From contig NW_024470382.1 in assembly GCF_900496995.4 (NCBI RefSeq), positions 620,001 through 684,000 on the forward strand: a DNA stretch of 64,000 bases. The letters run 5' to 3'. The translations under genes were made by a program, and so were the position numbers. Below the pieces are notes generated by a model. The model did no database searches. It was not told the DNA's origin and worked only from the letters and a program-made list of their open reading frames with translations. Positions within the stretch are counted from its first letter, which is position 1. Every line of letters begins with the position of its first letter. This DNA is from Aquila chrysaetos chrysaetos. Lineage: Eukaryota; Chordata; Aves; Accipitriformes; Accipitridae. Shown piece by piece: positions 1 to 11,559 of this stretch.

Positions 1-870
1 AGCTGGGTAAGTTTTTTCCTCCCAGCTGGCCTTTTTTTCCCCAGTCCTGAACACTCTGCAAGGTGATGACTGTCACCAATATTAGGGCGCAGGAGTGGGC
101 CCAAGGCAGGGCTTTTGCAGGCAGCACATTTCTTGAGGCTCCCAGTAATGCAGTTCCTGGGGAGTGCTCAAGAAATGGGGGCAGCTGCCCAGAATTGCTA
201 TTTTTGGTCCCTCCCCATCACTCTCTGGCCAGCCCCCTGCCCCCATTTTTTATTCCTCCCTCTCTATCTTTAGTCCATCACTATTTTTTCCTTCCTCTTT
301 CTTTCTCTCACTCCCTGCCTGTATTTTCTAATTCCAGTATTTGTTCTATAGAATTCTCCCATCGAAGTTGGTGTTTATGTATGGACCTTAGTGTAGTCTC
401 ACCTTAATCCACACGGAGGGTTTTGCAAATCTCGGTCTCTTCCCCCCTCCCCACAGGTGGGACGTGACAACAGGGGAGCAAAACAACTTACACAGAGGGA
501 AAGGGGCGGGGCAGGGAGGGACGGGGACACAGAAGAGGCGTGACATGACCCCAGGCCCGGGACTCGCCGGAGTTCCTGCTCTCTGCCCTGCCAGGCAAAA
601 TTTAGAGTTCAGGCACTTCTTTCCCTGATCTGTCTGTCCTTTCCTCCCTTCCTCTTCTGTAGCTCCACTCACTGGACTGTCCTCCACCTAAGAGAACACG
701 TTGGGGCCTTGCAGCTCTGACAACACGAGGCTTCCTAGGTACACAGCCCTGCACACGCGCACACACGCTCTACGTGGCCGTACTGTAATTTTCCTTCCTT
801 ACTTGTACAGGAGCGGGACAGAGAGGTGGTGAGAAAAAAAAAATAGCAACTGGCTATAGACAGACAGAGA
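1..870. repeat. Rearranged copy of the 8.8-9.7 kb repeat unit
   Basis: Bases 1-335 match 8786-9120 in the same orientation and look essentially identical by eye. Bases 336-870 match the reverse complement of about 9121-9663. The switch falls at one point (after ATTCC), and the inverted part ends directly at the N gap. The contig therefore joins two halves of one unit in the wrong relative orientation, or a real local inversion exists. No coding function is recognised. Confidence 0.85.
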
Positions 871-1370
871 NNNNNNNNNNNNNNNNNNNNNNNNNNNNNN
901 NNNNNNNNNNNNNNNNNNNNNNNNNNNNNNNNNNNNNNNNNNNNNNNNNNNNNNNNNNNNNNNNNNNNNNNNNNNNNNNNNNNNNNNNNNNNNNNNNNNN
1001 NNNNNNNNNNNNNNNNNNNNNNNNNNNNNNNNNNNNNNNNNNNNNNNNNNNNNNNNNNNNNNNNNNNNNNNNNNNNNNNNNNNNNNNNNNNNNNNNNNNN
1101 NNNNNNNNNNNNNNNNNNNNNNNNNNNNNNNNNNNNNNNNNNNNNNNNNNNNNNNNNNNNNNNNNNNNNNNNNNNNNNNNNNNNNNNNNNNNNNNNNNNN
1201 NNNNNNNNNNNNNNNNNNNNNNNNNNNNNNNNNNNNNNNNNNNNNNNNNNNNNNNNNNNNNNNNNNNNNNNNNNNNNNNNNNNNNNNNNNNNNNNNNNNN
1301 NNNNNNNNNNNNNNNNNNNNNNNNNNNNNNNNNNNNNNNNNNNNNNNNNNNNNNNNNNNNNNNNNNNNNN
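871..1370. other. Assembly gap (500 N)
   Basis: Exactly 500 N characters, a conventional placeholder, so the true gap length is probably unknown. It separates the inverted half-unit (336-870) from a purine-rich array. Confidence 0.99.
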
Positions 1371-2225
1371 GTGATGACCCCATCACAGAGAATTAACAGA
1401 AGGACAAACAGGAGGAGGAGAAAAAGAAAGAAGACAAACAGGATGAACTGGTGGACAGCAGGAGGAGGAGGAAGGGAATGAAGAGGACGAGGAACATAGA
1501 AAGAGAATGAGAACAAGGAGGAAGAAGAGAGACAAAGAAGGAAGAGGAAGAACATGAGGAGGAGGAAGAGGAGGAGAAAGAAGAGGTGGAGGAGGAACAC
1601 AAGGAACAGGTGGCACAGAACTAGGAGCAGGAGGAAAAATAGGGAGAGAAGAAGGATGAGCAGGAGGGGAACAGAACACAGGAACAAGACACAGAACAGG
1701 AGGAGGAGAACAAACATGAGAAAGAAGAGAAAAGAAGAGGAGGAAGAGGAGTAGGGCAAGAAGGAGGAGGAGGAGGTAGAGGGTAGGAAGAGGAGAAAGA
1801 GGAAGAAAATGGAGAAGGAGAATGAAGAGGAATGGGAACAGGAGGAGGAGGCAGACAAAGAGAAGCAAGAGGAGGATGACATGTGGGATGAAGAGGAACA
1901 GAACAAAGAGGAGGCAGGGAGGAGGTGGGGGAGAAAGAGGAGAAGAAGGAGGATGAGAAACAAGAAGAGGATGAACAAGAGGCTGAACAGGAGAATGACG
2001 ACTAACAGGAGAAGAGGATTAGGGTGAAGTTGTGGAGGAGGAGTGGGAGGAAGGGGGAGGAAGAGGAAGAGGACAACTAGAGCAACAACAAACAGGAGGA
2101 CAGACAGAAGGAGGAGAAGAAGGGTAAAAGAATGACAATGAAGAGGAGTAGGAACAGGTGGTGGAGGAAGACAACCAGGCGGAGTAAGACGGGGAGAAGA
2201 GGAGGAAGCATTGCGAGCTAAATGT
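1371..2225. repeat. Purine-rich (GGA/GAA) degenerate array
   Basis: An almost unbroken purine strand built from degenerate AGGAGGA, GAAGAA and GAACAAGGA words, with AACAGGAGGA-type units recurring every 15-40 bases. Both strands stay open over long stretches because the composition avoids stops. The predicted products are only Glu/Arg/Lys on one strand and Ser/Leu/Phe/Pro on the other, so they are not genes. It resembles the arrays at 55.6-57.8 and 60.0-60.98 kb. Confidence 0.85.
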
Positions 2226-4916
2226 TCCGAGGCACATATACAGCAATGGACAATGAGAAATTACAAATAAATATACTTGGAAACAAGTCCCCATGGTCAC
2301 CTTTTTTTCCTTTTTCCCTTCCAGGTGACACTGGTCAAGCCCCAGGCACCTGCAGGCATTCGCTGTACACAGCTCCCCTAATGCTGGATATCTGATATAC
2401 GTTTAATAAAACAACGCACCCCCCAGAGATTTTTGTCTGGTCACCTTGAGCTGGGGAGAAGGTGTCTACGTGGGTGAGGACAATCTGCTTTCTCCCTTTA
2501 ATTTTTACGCCTCAGTAAAAACACTGCAAGATTCAGACTAGAGGACAGCACGGAATTCAAACAGTAAGCGACCAAGAAGGCTCCGACCACACATTTTCAC
2601 CTGATTGCCTTAAAAAAACCCCGAGTTTGGATCCTGATTGCCCTCTTCAGCCTGGAATAGTCCCATTCCTCATCTGAAAGCTACTGCATGCTGGCTGAGG
2701 ACAGACACAATCCACACAGAGAGCAATGAGAGCTCATCCCTGCGCTTCCCTCAGTCACGTTTCCTTGGAAAACTTCTTTGCCAGGTTGTTTGAAAAGCTG
2801 TAACTGCAAGAACCAGGAAGAAAACTTCCCTGACAGGTTGACTGGAACTTCCCAGCTGTGGTCAAACCACCCTCCCTCCGTACTTCCATTTCACAAGAGC
2901 CAGCAGCACAGCTTGGGTGGGGGGAAGGCACCAGTGGGGCTGAGAGACGAGCACAAGCATCTGCCAAGGGAGCTGCATCCAACCAGGAGCGCTCCCCATT
3001 GCTTCTCTGACAACAAAGCCCCAGTGAGTGCTCCCACCAGGAGGGAGAAACAACTTCCACTTCTGCAAACCCCTGTTTATGAAAGACTGCCAACAGAGAT
3101 AGGGCTGTCCAGGAGCACAAGAACGACATGAAGGCCAGAAGACAGCAAAGGCGCCTGGTCTGACCGCCCCCCTCCAAAGCGTGGCAGTCTCCTGTCAGAG
3201 AGGAGGCAACTCTACCTTCCCCTGCCCTGCTGGCGTGAAACATCGGTCTCCAGATGCCAGGGCTCAGGCTGCTGACACTTGGGGTACCAGCAGGAACGCT
3301 TTGGCCTACGTGCCAAGCGTTCCCAGAGCTTTCTGCTGGCCTTTGCACAGCTCACAGCCCAGGAAAGATGCGTCTGGGGCCACCACCTGCTTTTCAGTTT
3401 GCCATCCCGACCAAGCCAAGCTGTGATACAAGAGCTTTGGTCCTCCCTGTCTCCCAAGGAAAGCTAGAAATGGCTTGACCACCATCGAGCTCCTGTGGGA
3501 TATAAAGAAAACTTGGCAGGCAGCAGTCGCAGCCTGTTGTGCAGGCTTTGAACTAGCCTGGTGAAAAAGCTGACCAGCCGATTATGCTACGTAAGAAGAA
3601 GCTCCTATGTGAAGATGGCTTTGAAGGTACGTGCAAGAGAACTTGACCAACAGTGACCTTGCCTATGCAAGTGGGTCCATTGTTAGAAGAGACCAGACAG
3701 AAATGAGCTGAAAGGGGCAAAGTTGCAACAAAATAATAGCTAATAAAATAGCTAATAAATAGGCATTAAGCGTGCTTGCACGCGGGAGTTGTGTGGACAA
3801 ACACTCGAAAGTGAATGGTAACAGGTGATCTCATGGCCAAAGCCAAGAGGTTTTTTTAGACTCTAAAAATGAATACGTGAGTAGCCTTAAGATTGCATAT
3901 AAAGAATCAAGAATTCTTATGTGGGGTCCTTCTCAGGCTCCCAGCCGAGAGGCACCTTTATGGCTGACAAGAAAAAGGGGGTTTATCTAGCGTGTACATC
4001 TGCTACCTTCTTTCCTATACCCACGCGTGAACTCAAAGAGAAGAAAAGTGCAAGCAAATACATTTCGGTAAAAGTTCAGGTCAACATTCAAACAACCAAA
4101 ACTCTGAATAGTTATGCTGACCCTTCCTTACATCTTTATTGTACCTTCCCTTGACCTGTAACTAAGCACATTCCCTTCTACCCGCAGTCTTTCCTCCCAG
4201 ACGCACAGCTCTCCTACGTAAGAAACATAAGCTACAAAAGAAAAAAAACTGCTTTGGTGAACACCAAAACACCCATCACTTTCTCAAACTCTTCATTGCC
4301 CCATCTGACAGTCAAGGGACAGGATCTCGTAAAGGCTCTTGCATAGGCACTGCCCTGAAAACCCCCCACTGCTTCTCTACCAGTGCACAAAGAGATTAGC
4401 AGGGGTTTCATTTTTGAGTCGATGTAGACGCTTTCTGAAATTAGACAAGTAAACTTTAACGAGGATAAGCCTTTTGCCTTGCATCTGGCAACCAACAGGG
4501 ATGCGGACCCGGCAGCACAGATCAGTGCCAGGCACAAACCACCACCCTACACACAGGGAAAGCACGACAAGTCAGATGCAATACCCAGTAATGCCAAAAA
4601 ATGGCTCTTGACATCAGTTCTCTGTATGATCACGTTAGTTCTTTTAGTCAGACACAGAAATCAGAAGTGATTTCTTTGTCTTTTGCTGAAGTAGACTCTT
4701 AAGTAGATATTGCCAAAGAATGCAAAAACAACCTAAAAAAGGTTAAAGCAGGTACTTGCATCCTCACTAGATGCATATCATTGAAGTGTTTCCCACATTC
4801 TCTTCTCTAGTCTAAAGGGTCCCCACTTAAGACGCACTTGAATTACATTACCGTTAAATGCACCACTAACAGACATTTCGCTAGACTGAAGGCTGACAGC
4901 AGTGTACAAGGACAGC
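2226..4916. other. No recognisable gene
   Basis: About 2.7 kb of ordinary composition. An AATAAA follows at about 2403 and an AT-rich stretch with TATAAAG-like words lies near 3898. Short open frames at 2.8-3.4 kb overlap on both strands and match no family I know. It may hold an old unclassified repeat. Confidence 0.5.
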
Positions 4917-5502
4917 TGTCCTGGGTTTGGCTGGGATAGAGGTCGTTTTCTTTCTAGTAGCCGGTATAGTGTTATGTTTGGGTTCAGTTGGTAACACACT
5001 GATATTTTCCGTTGTTGCTAAGTAGTATTTATACTAAGTCAAGGATTTTTCAGCTTCTCATGCCCAGCCGGCAAGAAGGCTGGAGGGGCACAAGAAGTTG
5101 GGAGGGGACACAGCCAGGACAGCTGATGCAAACTGGCCAAAGGGGTACTCCATACTGTGTGACGTCATGTGCAGTATATAAACCGTGGGGAGTTGGGGGA
5201 GGGGGGGCGAGCTGCTGCTTGGGATCTAACTGGACATCGGTCAGCGAGTGGTGAGCAATTGCATTGTGCATCACTTGTTTTGTAGATTCCAATCCTTTTA
5301 TTATTACTAACGTCATTTTATTATTGTTACTATTGTCATTAATTAGTTTCTTCTTTTCTGTTCTATTAAACTGTTCTTATCTCAACCCACGAGTTTTACT
5401 TTTTTTTTCCCCCAATTCTCTCCCCCATCCTACTGGGTGGGGGGAAGTGAGCAAGCAGCTGCGTGGTGCTTAGTTGCTGGCTGGGGTTAAACAACGACAA
5501 CA
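4917..5502 (+). mobile_element. Solo LTR, common avian ERV family (LTR family 1)
   Basis: The element begins TGTCCTGGGTTTGGCTGGGA and ends near GTTAAACAACGACAACA. It carries a TATATAAA promoter word near 5176, a CTATTAAACTGTTC segment near the 3' end and a closing CCCCCATCC polypyrimidine stretch. This matches an LTR family that I know as very frequent in bird genomes; class ERVL is my best guess. No internal gag, pol or env follows. It looks complete as an LTR. Confidence 0.85.
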
Positions 5503-5613
5503 GTCCTTTCTGGACATCTCACTCCTGGGTAGAAATCCTAGAGACTTCCTTTAAGGACAGAAATCCAGAGAGCTACAATAAGCTTTTTAAACCAAGCACC
5601 GCAAATAACAAGC

Positions 5614-6096
5614 TGTTGTGGTTTAAACCCAGCTGAGACTGACATAAGAACAGTTTAATAGAACAGAAAAGAAGAAACTAATTAATGATAACAATAACAA
5701 TAATAAAATTGCAATAATAGTAATAATAAAGATTGGAATATACAAGTGATGCACAATGCAATTGCTCACCACACACCGACTGACGCCCAGTTAGTCCCCA
5801 AGCGGCAATTCCTCCCAGCCCCACACCCCCCAGTTTATATACACATGGTATGGAATACCCTTTTGGGCACTTTGGCTCAGCTGCCCTGGCTGTGTCCCCT
5901 CCCAACTCCTTGTGCCCCTCCAGCCTTCTTGCTGGCTGAGCATGAGAAGCTGAAAAATCCCTGACTTAGTATAAACACTACTTAGCAACAATGGAAAACA
6001 TCAGTGTGTTATCAACATTCTTCTCATACTGAACCCAAAACATAGCACTATACCAGCTACTAGGAAGACAACTCTATCCCAGCCGAAACCAGGACA
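5614..6096 (-). mobile_element. Solo LTR, family 1, inverted and incomplete
   Basis: Reverse-complement copy of the LTR family at 4917-5502. It starts on the minus strand at CCAGGACA-complement (6096) and ends at TGTTGTGGTTTAAACCC (5614). It is shorter than its neighbour, so it is an incomplete fossil. Only 111 bp separate the two, giving an inverted pair with hairpin potential. Confidence 0.85.
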
Positions 6097-6145
6097 CAAG
6101 CAAAACAAACAGACAAAAAATGACAGGTAAAACTCTGAGGCACAA

Positions 6146-6767
6146 ATGAGGAACAAAAGGTCTCCCATTCAGTCCACAACCCTTCACAAAACAGACAAGT
6201 GGCTTAAAGAAATGCCTGCAAAGAAACTGCAGATGGAAGATAACCCTGATAAGTCCAGTACAAGCGACCAACGTGGAAACAGCAGTGACGACCCTTCTCC
6301 TGCTCCTCCTACGAGCGCTTCACCTGCCATGTGAAGAGGCAAAACCAAGGATGATCGAATCGGAGCTGGCGAGAAATTGTCCCCCCCAAATCCAAAATGA
6401 TCAAGAAATCTATTTGAAATGTGGATTCACGTCCACTATCATGGATGATGAACCTCACCCTAAGCACACATTGTGCCTTGAGGTAGGAGCCAAGGACCGC
6501 GTGAAGTCACCACCACGAGCAGATGTTCAAACCCGAAGCATCCACAACACGCAGACAAACCTCCACCATTTTTTCAGCAATGCTTCAAGTCACGTGACAC
6601 TCAGTCCAGCGCTTTACAAAATGTCACTAAACTTAACGATAGCAGCCTCCCTGCAGGTTTTTTTACTCATAAGCAAAAACCAAAGAGCCACGTACCCTTG
6701 GGAAACACCTTGTCCTTCCGTGTGGCTGGTGTCTTCCCACAGCTCTTCCTCAAGGCAGGAGAAATGA
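6146..6767 (+). pseudogene. hAT/ZBED-type transposase remnant (BED finger region)
   Basis: Translation of the plus strand gives YLKCGFTSTIMDDE, then HTLCLEVGAKD, then a stretch ending LHHFFSNASSH. This resembles the start of hAT-derived ZBED5/SCAND3-like proteins (GFTS, C-x2-C-like CLEV, then K/R-rich and FF). A Lys/Ser-rich leader (DNPDKSSTSD) precedes it, and a weaker match to the following helix (LISKNQ...) lies at 6665-6690. The second zinc ligand pair and the catalytic core are not visible, so it is a decayed DNA-transposon or domesticated copy. Family assignment is by remembered motif only. Confidence 0.5.
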
Positions 6768-6829
6768 CCATGAATTTGGAAGTCCACATAAATTCAGAAG
6801 TACACTTAGTGCTCTGGTAGTCATTACCT

Positions 6830-9670
6830 ATGGGCCAGAAGTCCTCTCACCTCTCCCCAGAACTGCCTGTCAGTCATCTGGCAGTCATTTTCCCTGAACC
6901 GCAAGTCCTCCATACCTACCTACCTACCAACCCACCAGAAATGAGTCAGACTGCACCAGCACTGCCACTGCCCAACCTGCTGTAGACATATTAGACCAGA
7001 AATGTTGGTTTCAAGACAGGAAACACAACACAATCCACCAGAACAGCAACAAATCAACCAGAATTAACACACATAAAACAAAGGTCCCTATCCAAATCCT
7101 GAAAAGGCAATCAAGCTAAAAAAGGACTCTGCACAAAAAAAGACCATGCAGAACACAAGATAAGGTAAAAATAGCCTAACGCCAGGAACCCAGGGCCAAC
7201 GAACCCACATCCTCTCCATAACAATAACACGCTTAATCCTAACTCGCTTCAACTCTGGCATACCATAAACCTGCCACCCCATAACCCTAGTGAACTGCAA
7301 CCCTAGCATCCCATAACACTAGCACATGGTAGCCCTAAGAGAGCAAAAAACTGAACACAAACTCCCTGGAAATCTCTGCCAGGGCCTTCAGGTGGCCCCA
7401 GATTTCAGACATCACAACTCTGAAGTGGGAGTGGGACACAGCCACCGGGATGCCACCAGCATCCAGCTTGACATCATCTGTCACACCCTGAAAAAGTGCC
7501 TGGCTTAAACACTCTTGGGGAGAAGGGCTGAGGCACTTGGAGACTTTGAACCGGCCAGCCATGACTACGGGGTTTCAGCTCACCATTTCTGTGTCAGAGC
7601 CACCAGGCAGATGACCCCATCCTCCTTGAGACACCGCGTGGGGCACCTGTACCCAGGCTGGAGAGAGCCTTTGCTCTACGAGGAGGTGCTTCCTGGGAGG
7701 AGGATCTCTCATGGGGGCACTGGCAAGCCCTCCTCAGGCCTGGATGCCTGAGAAACATCCCTGCGCTGCTCCGTATCTCACCAAAACCAGGGGTGGAGGA
7801 AGGCTGCTTTGGTGGCCTCCAAGAGAACCAGCTCACCTGGGCTGCTCTGCGGCCACCGGGCACCTTTGCTGTCAGGCAGGTCCCAGCGTTGCTGTCACGT
7901 GCAATTGGCTGTCACCTCTGTGCAGGATGCTCTCCAGCAGACAGTACGTCTCCTCTTGCTCTCCCTGCGGACAAGATCAAAGAGCAGCAATGAGGGTTTG
8001 CTTTGCCCCCATTCCCTCTTTTGGTGCCACAAAAGAGACCTGCCACCCCCCAATCAGCTGTGTGACGTGGACACCACGTACGAGCTGCAGACGTGGGTCA
8101 GGACTGGCTGGGGGGAGTGGGCAAGCCATTCTGCCATGCACCCTGCGCTGGCAGAAAGCAGAGCTAGAGAGAACGCGGGAAGCCCAGGGCAGCCGGCGGT
8201 GGGGCCCAGCAGAGTGCAGCGCCTGCAGAAATGCCCGGGTCCTTGAGACTCTGCCCCCAGGGCTGCAGCACGGGGCCGACACCAGCTGGGGCTTCACTGG
8301 GAAAAAACAGGCAGGGCTGACCCTGACGCCCTGCACGCATACCCGGCCCTGGGATTTGACAACCTGTCCCTCTGCCTATCGCTGCCACAGGATTCAGAAA
8401 GCAGTGCTGCCGGCCCTGGCGTGGTCCTGAGCCACCTCTTGACAGATCAGTCTTTAACCAGCAGGCCTAAAAAGAGGAAAAATTGCCCAGAATTAAGCTG
8501 TGCTCAAGTTTTTGCAGGCAGCATGGTTTTTCGAGGTACCTGGTGGTGCCACTCCTGGGGAGCACTCAAGAAACCTCAAAAAACAAGGGCGGCTGCCTGT
8601 ACCTGCAGGCAGGTGGTGGAGTGTGTGCAGCGTGAGTGAGCGGTGGTTTGTGTGGCTGTTGAACGGGTTTGGGCCTTAAATGTGTCCAACGTGGTACGCC
8701 TGGTTCCTTCTTCCTTGCGGGTGGTCTTTAGAGCTGAAGCAGTATTTTTTAAAAGCAAAACCAACAAGCAAACAAACAAAAAAGCAGCTGGGTAAGTTTT
8801 TTCCTCCCAGCTGGCCTTTTTTTCCCCAGTCCTGAACACTCTGCAAGGTGATGACTGTCACCAATATTAGGGCGCAGGAGTGGGCCCAAGGCAGGGCTTT
8901 TGCAGGCAGCACATTTCTTGAGGCTCCCAGTAATGCAGTTCCTGGGGAGTGCTCAAGAAATGGGGGCAGCTGCCCAGAATTGCTATTTTTGGTCCCTCCC
9001 CATCACTCTCTGGCCAGCCCCCTGCCCCCATTTTTTATTCCTCCCTCTCTATCTTTAGTCCATCACTATTTTTTCCTTCCTCTTTCTTTCTCTCACTCCC
9101 TGCCTGTATTTTCTAATTCCTCTCTGTCTGTCCTATAGCCAGTTGCTATTTTTTTCTTTCTCCACACCTCTCTGTCCCGCTCCCTGTACAAGTAAGGAAG
9201 GAAAATTACAGTACGGCCACGTAGAGCGTGTGTGCGCGTGTGCAGGGCTGTGTACCTAGGAAGCCTCGTGTTGTCAGAGCTGCAAGGCCCCAACGTGTTC
9301 TCTTAGGTGGAGGACAGTCCAGTGAGTGGAGCTACAGAAGAGGAAGGGAGGAAAGGACAGACAGATCAGGGAAAGAAGTGCCTGAACTCTAAATTTTGCC
9401 TGGCAGGGCAGAGAGCAGGAACTCCGGCGAGTCCCGGGCCCTTGGGGTCATGTCACGCCTCTTCTGTGTCCCAGTCCCTCCCTGCCCCGTCCCCTTTCCC
9501 TCTGTGTAAGTTGTTTTGCTCCCCTGTTGTCACGTCCCACCTGTGGGGAGGGGGGAAGAGACCGAGATTTGCAAAACCCCTCCGTGTGGATTAAGGTGAG
9601 ACTACACTCAAGGTCCATACATAAACACCAACTTCGATGGGAGAATTCTATAGAACAAATACTCTGTAAA
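6830..9670 (+). repeat. Large repeat unit, copy 2 (reference copy)
   Basis: A 2.8 kb unit. Parts recur at 1-870 (near identical) and, inverted and clearly diverged, at 57,830-63,110. Segments 7.35-8.45 kb hold overlapping open frames and splice-like sites on both strands, for example a minus-strand frame at 7562-7335. The inverted copy conserves position but not reading frame. I recognise no protein family. A polypyrimidine block lies at 9030-9180, exactly where the other copy carries a long array. It may be an undescribed low-copy repeat or a decayed gene duplicated with its flanks. Confidence 0.75.
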
Positions 9671-10290
9671 CACTGGCCCCCTCACAGGTATACCTACCGA
9701 AGCTATGTGGCTCTATGGGAAACCAAGGTTAAGGCCTTGCCTTAACAACTTTAAGAGAAAGGGGAGGGGGGGGTGGGGGGGTGGCGAGAGCTCACCAGCC
9801 CCGGCTCCAGCGTCGCAACTGCCAACCGGGGAATTCGGTGTCGAGAGGGAGCGAGGCAGGTTTTTTCCCACTCCTGCCTGCCCCTATTTATGGGCCCCAG
9901 GTCCTGGCCTTCTGGAAGCTTCTCCCGCCCCGGTTCCAGGAGTGGCCGAGCCCCCTGTCAGTCAGGAGAAGGGACGCCGGGCCCCTCCCCGCGACATCCA
10001 TGTTGGGTCTCTCGGGGCGTTGTGCGGGCGCTCGGGACAGTCCCTTGGCGCTCGGCCCTCACGCCTGGACCTCTCTTCCTCTCTGGGACGGGGCTCTGCT
10101 CCCTGACCCCCCTTTCCCTCTTCTCCAAGGCTCTCTCTTCCTCTGTCACCCCACCTCTCCCTGGACTTGCCTCGTCTTTTCCCTCTTCCCTGCTCCGCGT
10201 CCCTTGTTTTTGCCGTCTCTCTCTGTCCTGCAGGCCGTCGCAGCTTTGCCCTTCTCCATCGCTTTGTCCTGATCGGCACCCCTCTCTTTT
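9671..10290. other. GC-rich unassigned stretch
   Basis: GC-rich sequence with a poly-G run near 9766-9780 and long shadow frames on both strands. I see no conserved domain or convincing splice structure. Confidence 0.5.
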
Positions 10291-10868
10291 TTCCCATCAT
10301 CTCTCTGGCCTGTTCCCTGTCCTGAACCTGAACCCCCAGCCCCCCCCCAGGACCCCCAAACTCCTCTCGGGCCCCTCCCATCCCCAGCATCCCCCCCGCA
10401 ATGGGACCCCCATGTCCCCAGCACTGTCACAGCCCCCAGTGTCCTCATTCCCCGCCATGACGCAGGTCCCCTCCCCTCCCGCCATGACACGGTGTCCCTA
10501 TCCCCCCCAAATGTCCTTGGGTCCCCTCCTGCCCCCCAACGGTGTCCCCCAGGACATGGTGTCCCCTGTGCCCCTCCCGCCATGGTGGCACTGTCCCCAT
10601 GTCCCCACAGCCACAGTGTCCCCATGCCGGCATTGTCCGCAGGGCATGGTGTCCCCCACGTCCCAGTCCCCGGGGTGGCCCCGTCCCCCTGGCCCTGTCC
10701 CCGGGGTGTCCCCAGGTTGGCAGTGTCCCCCATGTCCCCATCCCCAGGGTGTCCCTTGCCCTGGGGTAGGGTGTCCCCAGGGTGTCCCCATGCCCAGGCT
10801 GTCCCCAGGGTGCCCCCCCTGGGTGTCCCCATGTTGTCGTCCGTCCCCCCCCCGGTGTCCCCGTGTCC
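10290..10868. repeat. GTGTCCCC minisatellite
   Basis: Degenerate tandem array of GTGTCCCCA, CATGTCCCC and CCCCAGGGTGTCCCC words. It ends directly at the CENPA-like exon of block A, so it is probably expanded intron sequence. Long open frames across it are compositional. Confidence 0.85.
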
Positions 10869-10872
10869 CCAG

Positions 10873-10951
10873 GTGTGGGAGATCAGCTTGCTCTTCACTC
10901 GGGGGGGTGGGCTCTTAGTGGCAGCGCATGGCACTGGTGGCCCTGCAGGAC
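10873..10951 (+). pseudogene. CENPA: CENPA-like exon 3, block A
   Basis: After an acceptor (CCCCAG) the translation reads VWEISLLFTRG and, in the next frame, WQRMALVALQD. This aligns with the CENP-A histone-fold segment around CLLFTRGVDY-WQRMALLALQE, the loop 1/CATD start that directs centromere targeting. The known exon is 78 nt; this one is 79 because a G run (GGGGGGG) is one base long. An in-frame TAG also precedes WQRM. A donor-like GTGGGT follows. No other CENPA exon is found in block A, so this is a non-functional fragment. CENPA beside CYP21 is the arrangement of the chicken MHC class III region. Confidence 0.8.
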
Positions 10952-10959
10952 GTGGGTGC

Positions 10960-11400
10960 TGCGGGGGGGGGGGGGTCCCATGGGTGCTGGGGGGACAGCA
11001 GGGAGTTGGTTCTGTGGGTGCTGGGGTGGTGCCATGGGTGCGAGGAAGGGGGCCTGGGGTGGTGTCATGGGTGCTGGGTGGACATCGGGGGGTCCTATGG
11101 GTGCTGGGGGGACCTCTGAGGGGGTGCTATGGGTGCTGGGGGGGGAGCATACATGCCGGGAAGGGCGCCTGGGGTGGTGCCATGGGTGCTGAGCGGATCC
11201 CATGGGAGCTGGAGGGGGGTCCCCAGGGTGCTGGGGGGGGTCCCACGGGTGCTGAGAGGGCTCTAGGAGGGTCCCATGGATGCGGGGCGGGGGTTGGGGC
11301 GCAGCACCCCTTGGGGGTGCAGTTTGGGGGGGACGGGGGTACTGAGGGGGTGATGGAGGGTGTGGCTAGTGGGGCGTGGCTTCAAGGGGTGTGGTTTCCC
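10960..11400. repeat. GGTGCTGGGGGG minisatellite, block A
   Basis: Repeats of CCATGGGTGCTGGGGGG and related words. The same array in the same order lies at 18,170-18,440 in block B, which supports a segmental duplication of the whole CENPA-CYP21 interval. Confidence 0.85.
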
Positions 11401-11493
11401 GGGTTCCCCCTCTAATATAGGCACTCCTCCGGGGTACACCCCCTGTTGCCCCCCCCACCCCGGCAATGGCAGTCGCACTGCTGCCGCTGGTAA
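11400..11493 (+). promoter_or_regulatory. Candidate CYP21-like promoter and leader, block A
   Basis: TCTAATATAGGCACTCCTCC looks like a TATA-type element. About 55 bases later ATGGCAGTCGCACTGCTGCCGCTG would encode a short hydrophobic start (MAVALLPL) followed by GTAAAG. Block B has the same layout at 18,505-18,575. Placement upstream of CYP21-like exons suggests the 5' end of that gene. Real CYP21 first exons are much longer, so this is tentative. Confidence 0.35.
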
Positions 11494-11559
11494 AGGGGGG
11501 GGCAGGGGCCTGCGGGGCGCTGCACCTCTGCCGCCTCTGCCCCTGGAACCGCCCCCCCC

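Noticed and set aside
854-1978. 374-codon minus-strand frame over the gap
   Set aside because: More than a third is N; the rest is polypyrimidine array.
7711-8430. 239-codon plus-strand frame in the repeat unit
   Set aside because: The diverged copy at 61.5-62.3 kb does not keep this frame, and both strands are open.
9773-10918. 381-codon plus-strand and 262-codon minus-strand frames
   Set aside because: Both strands open over a GTGTCCCC minisatellite; no domain.
10492-11415. 307-codon plus-strand frame
   Set aside because: Runs through two minisatellites and crosses the CENPA-like exon in the wrong frame.
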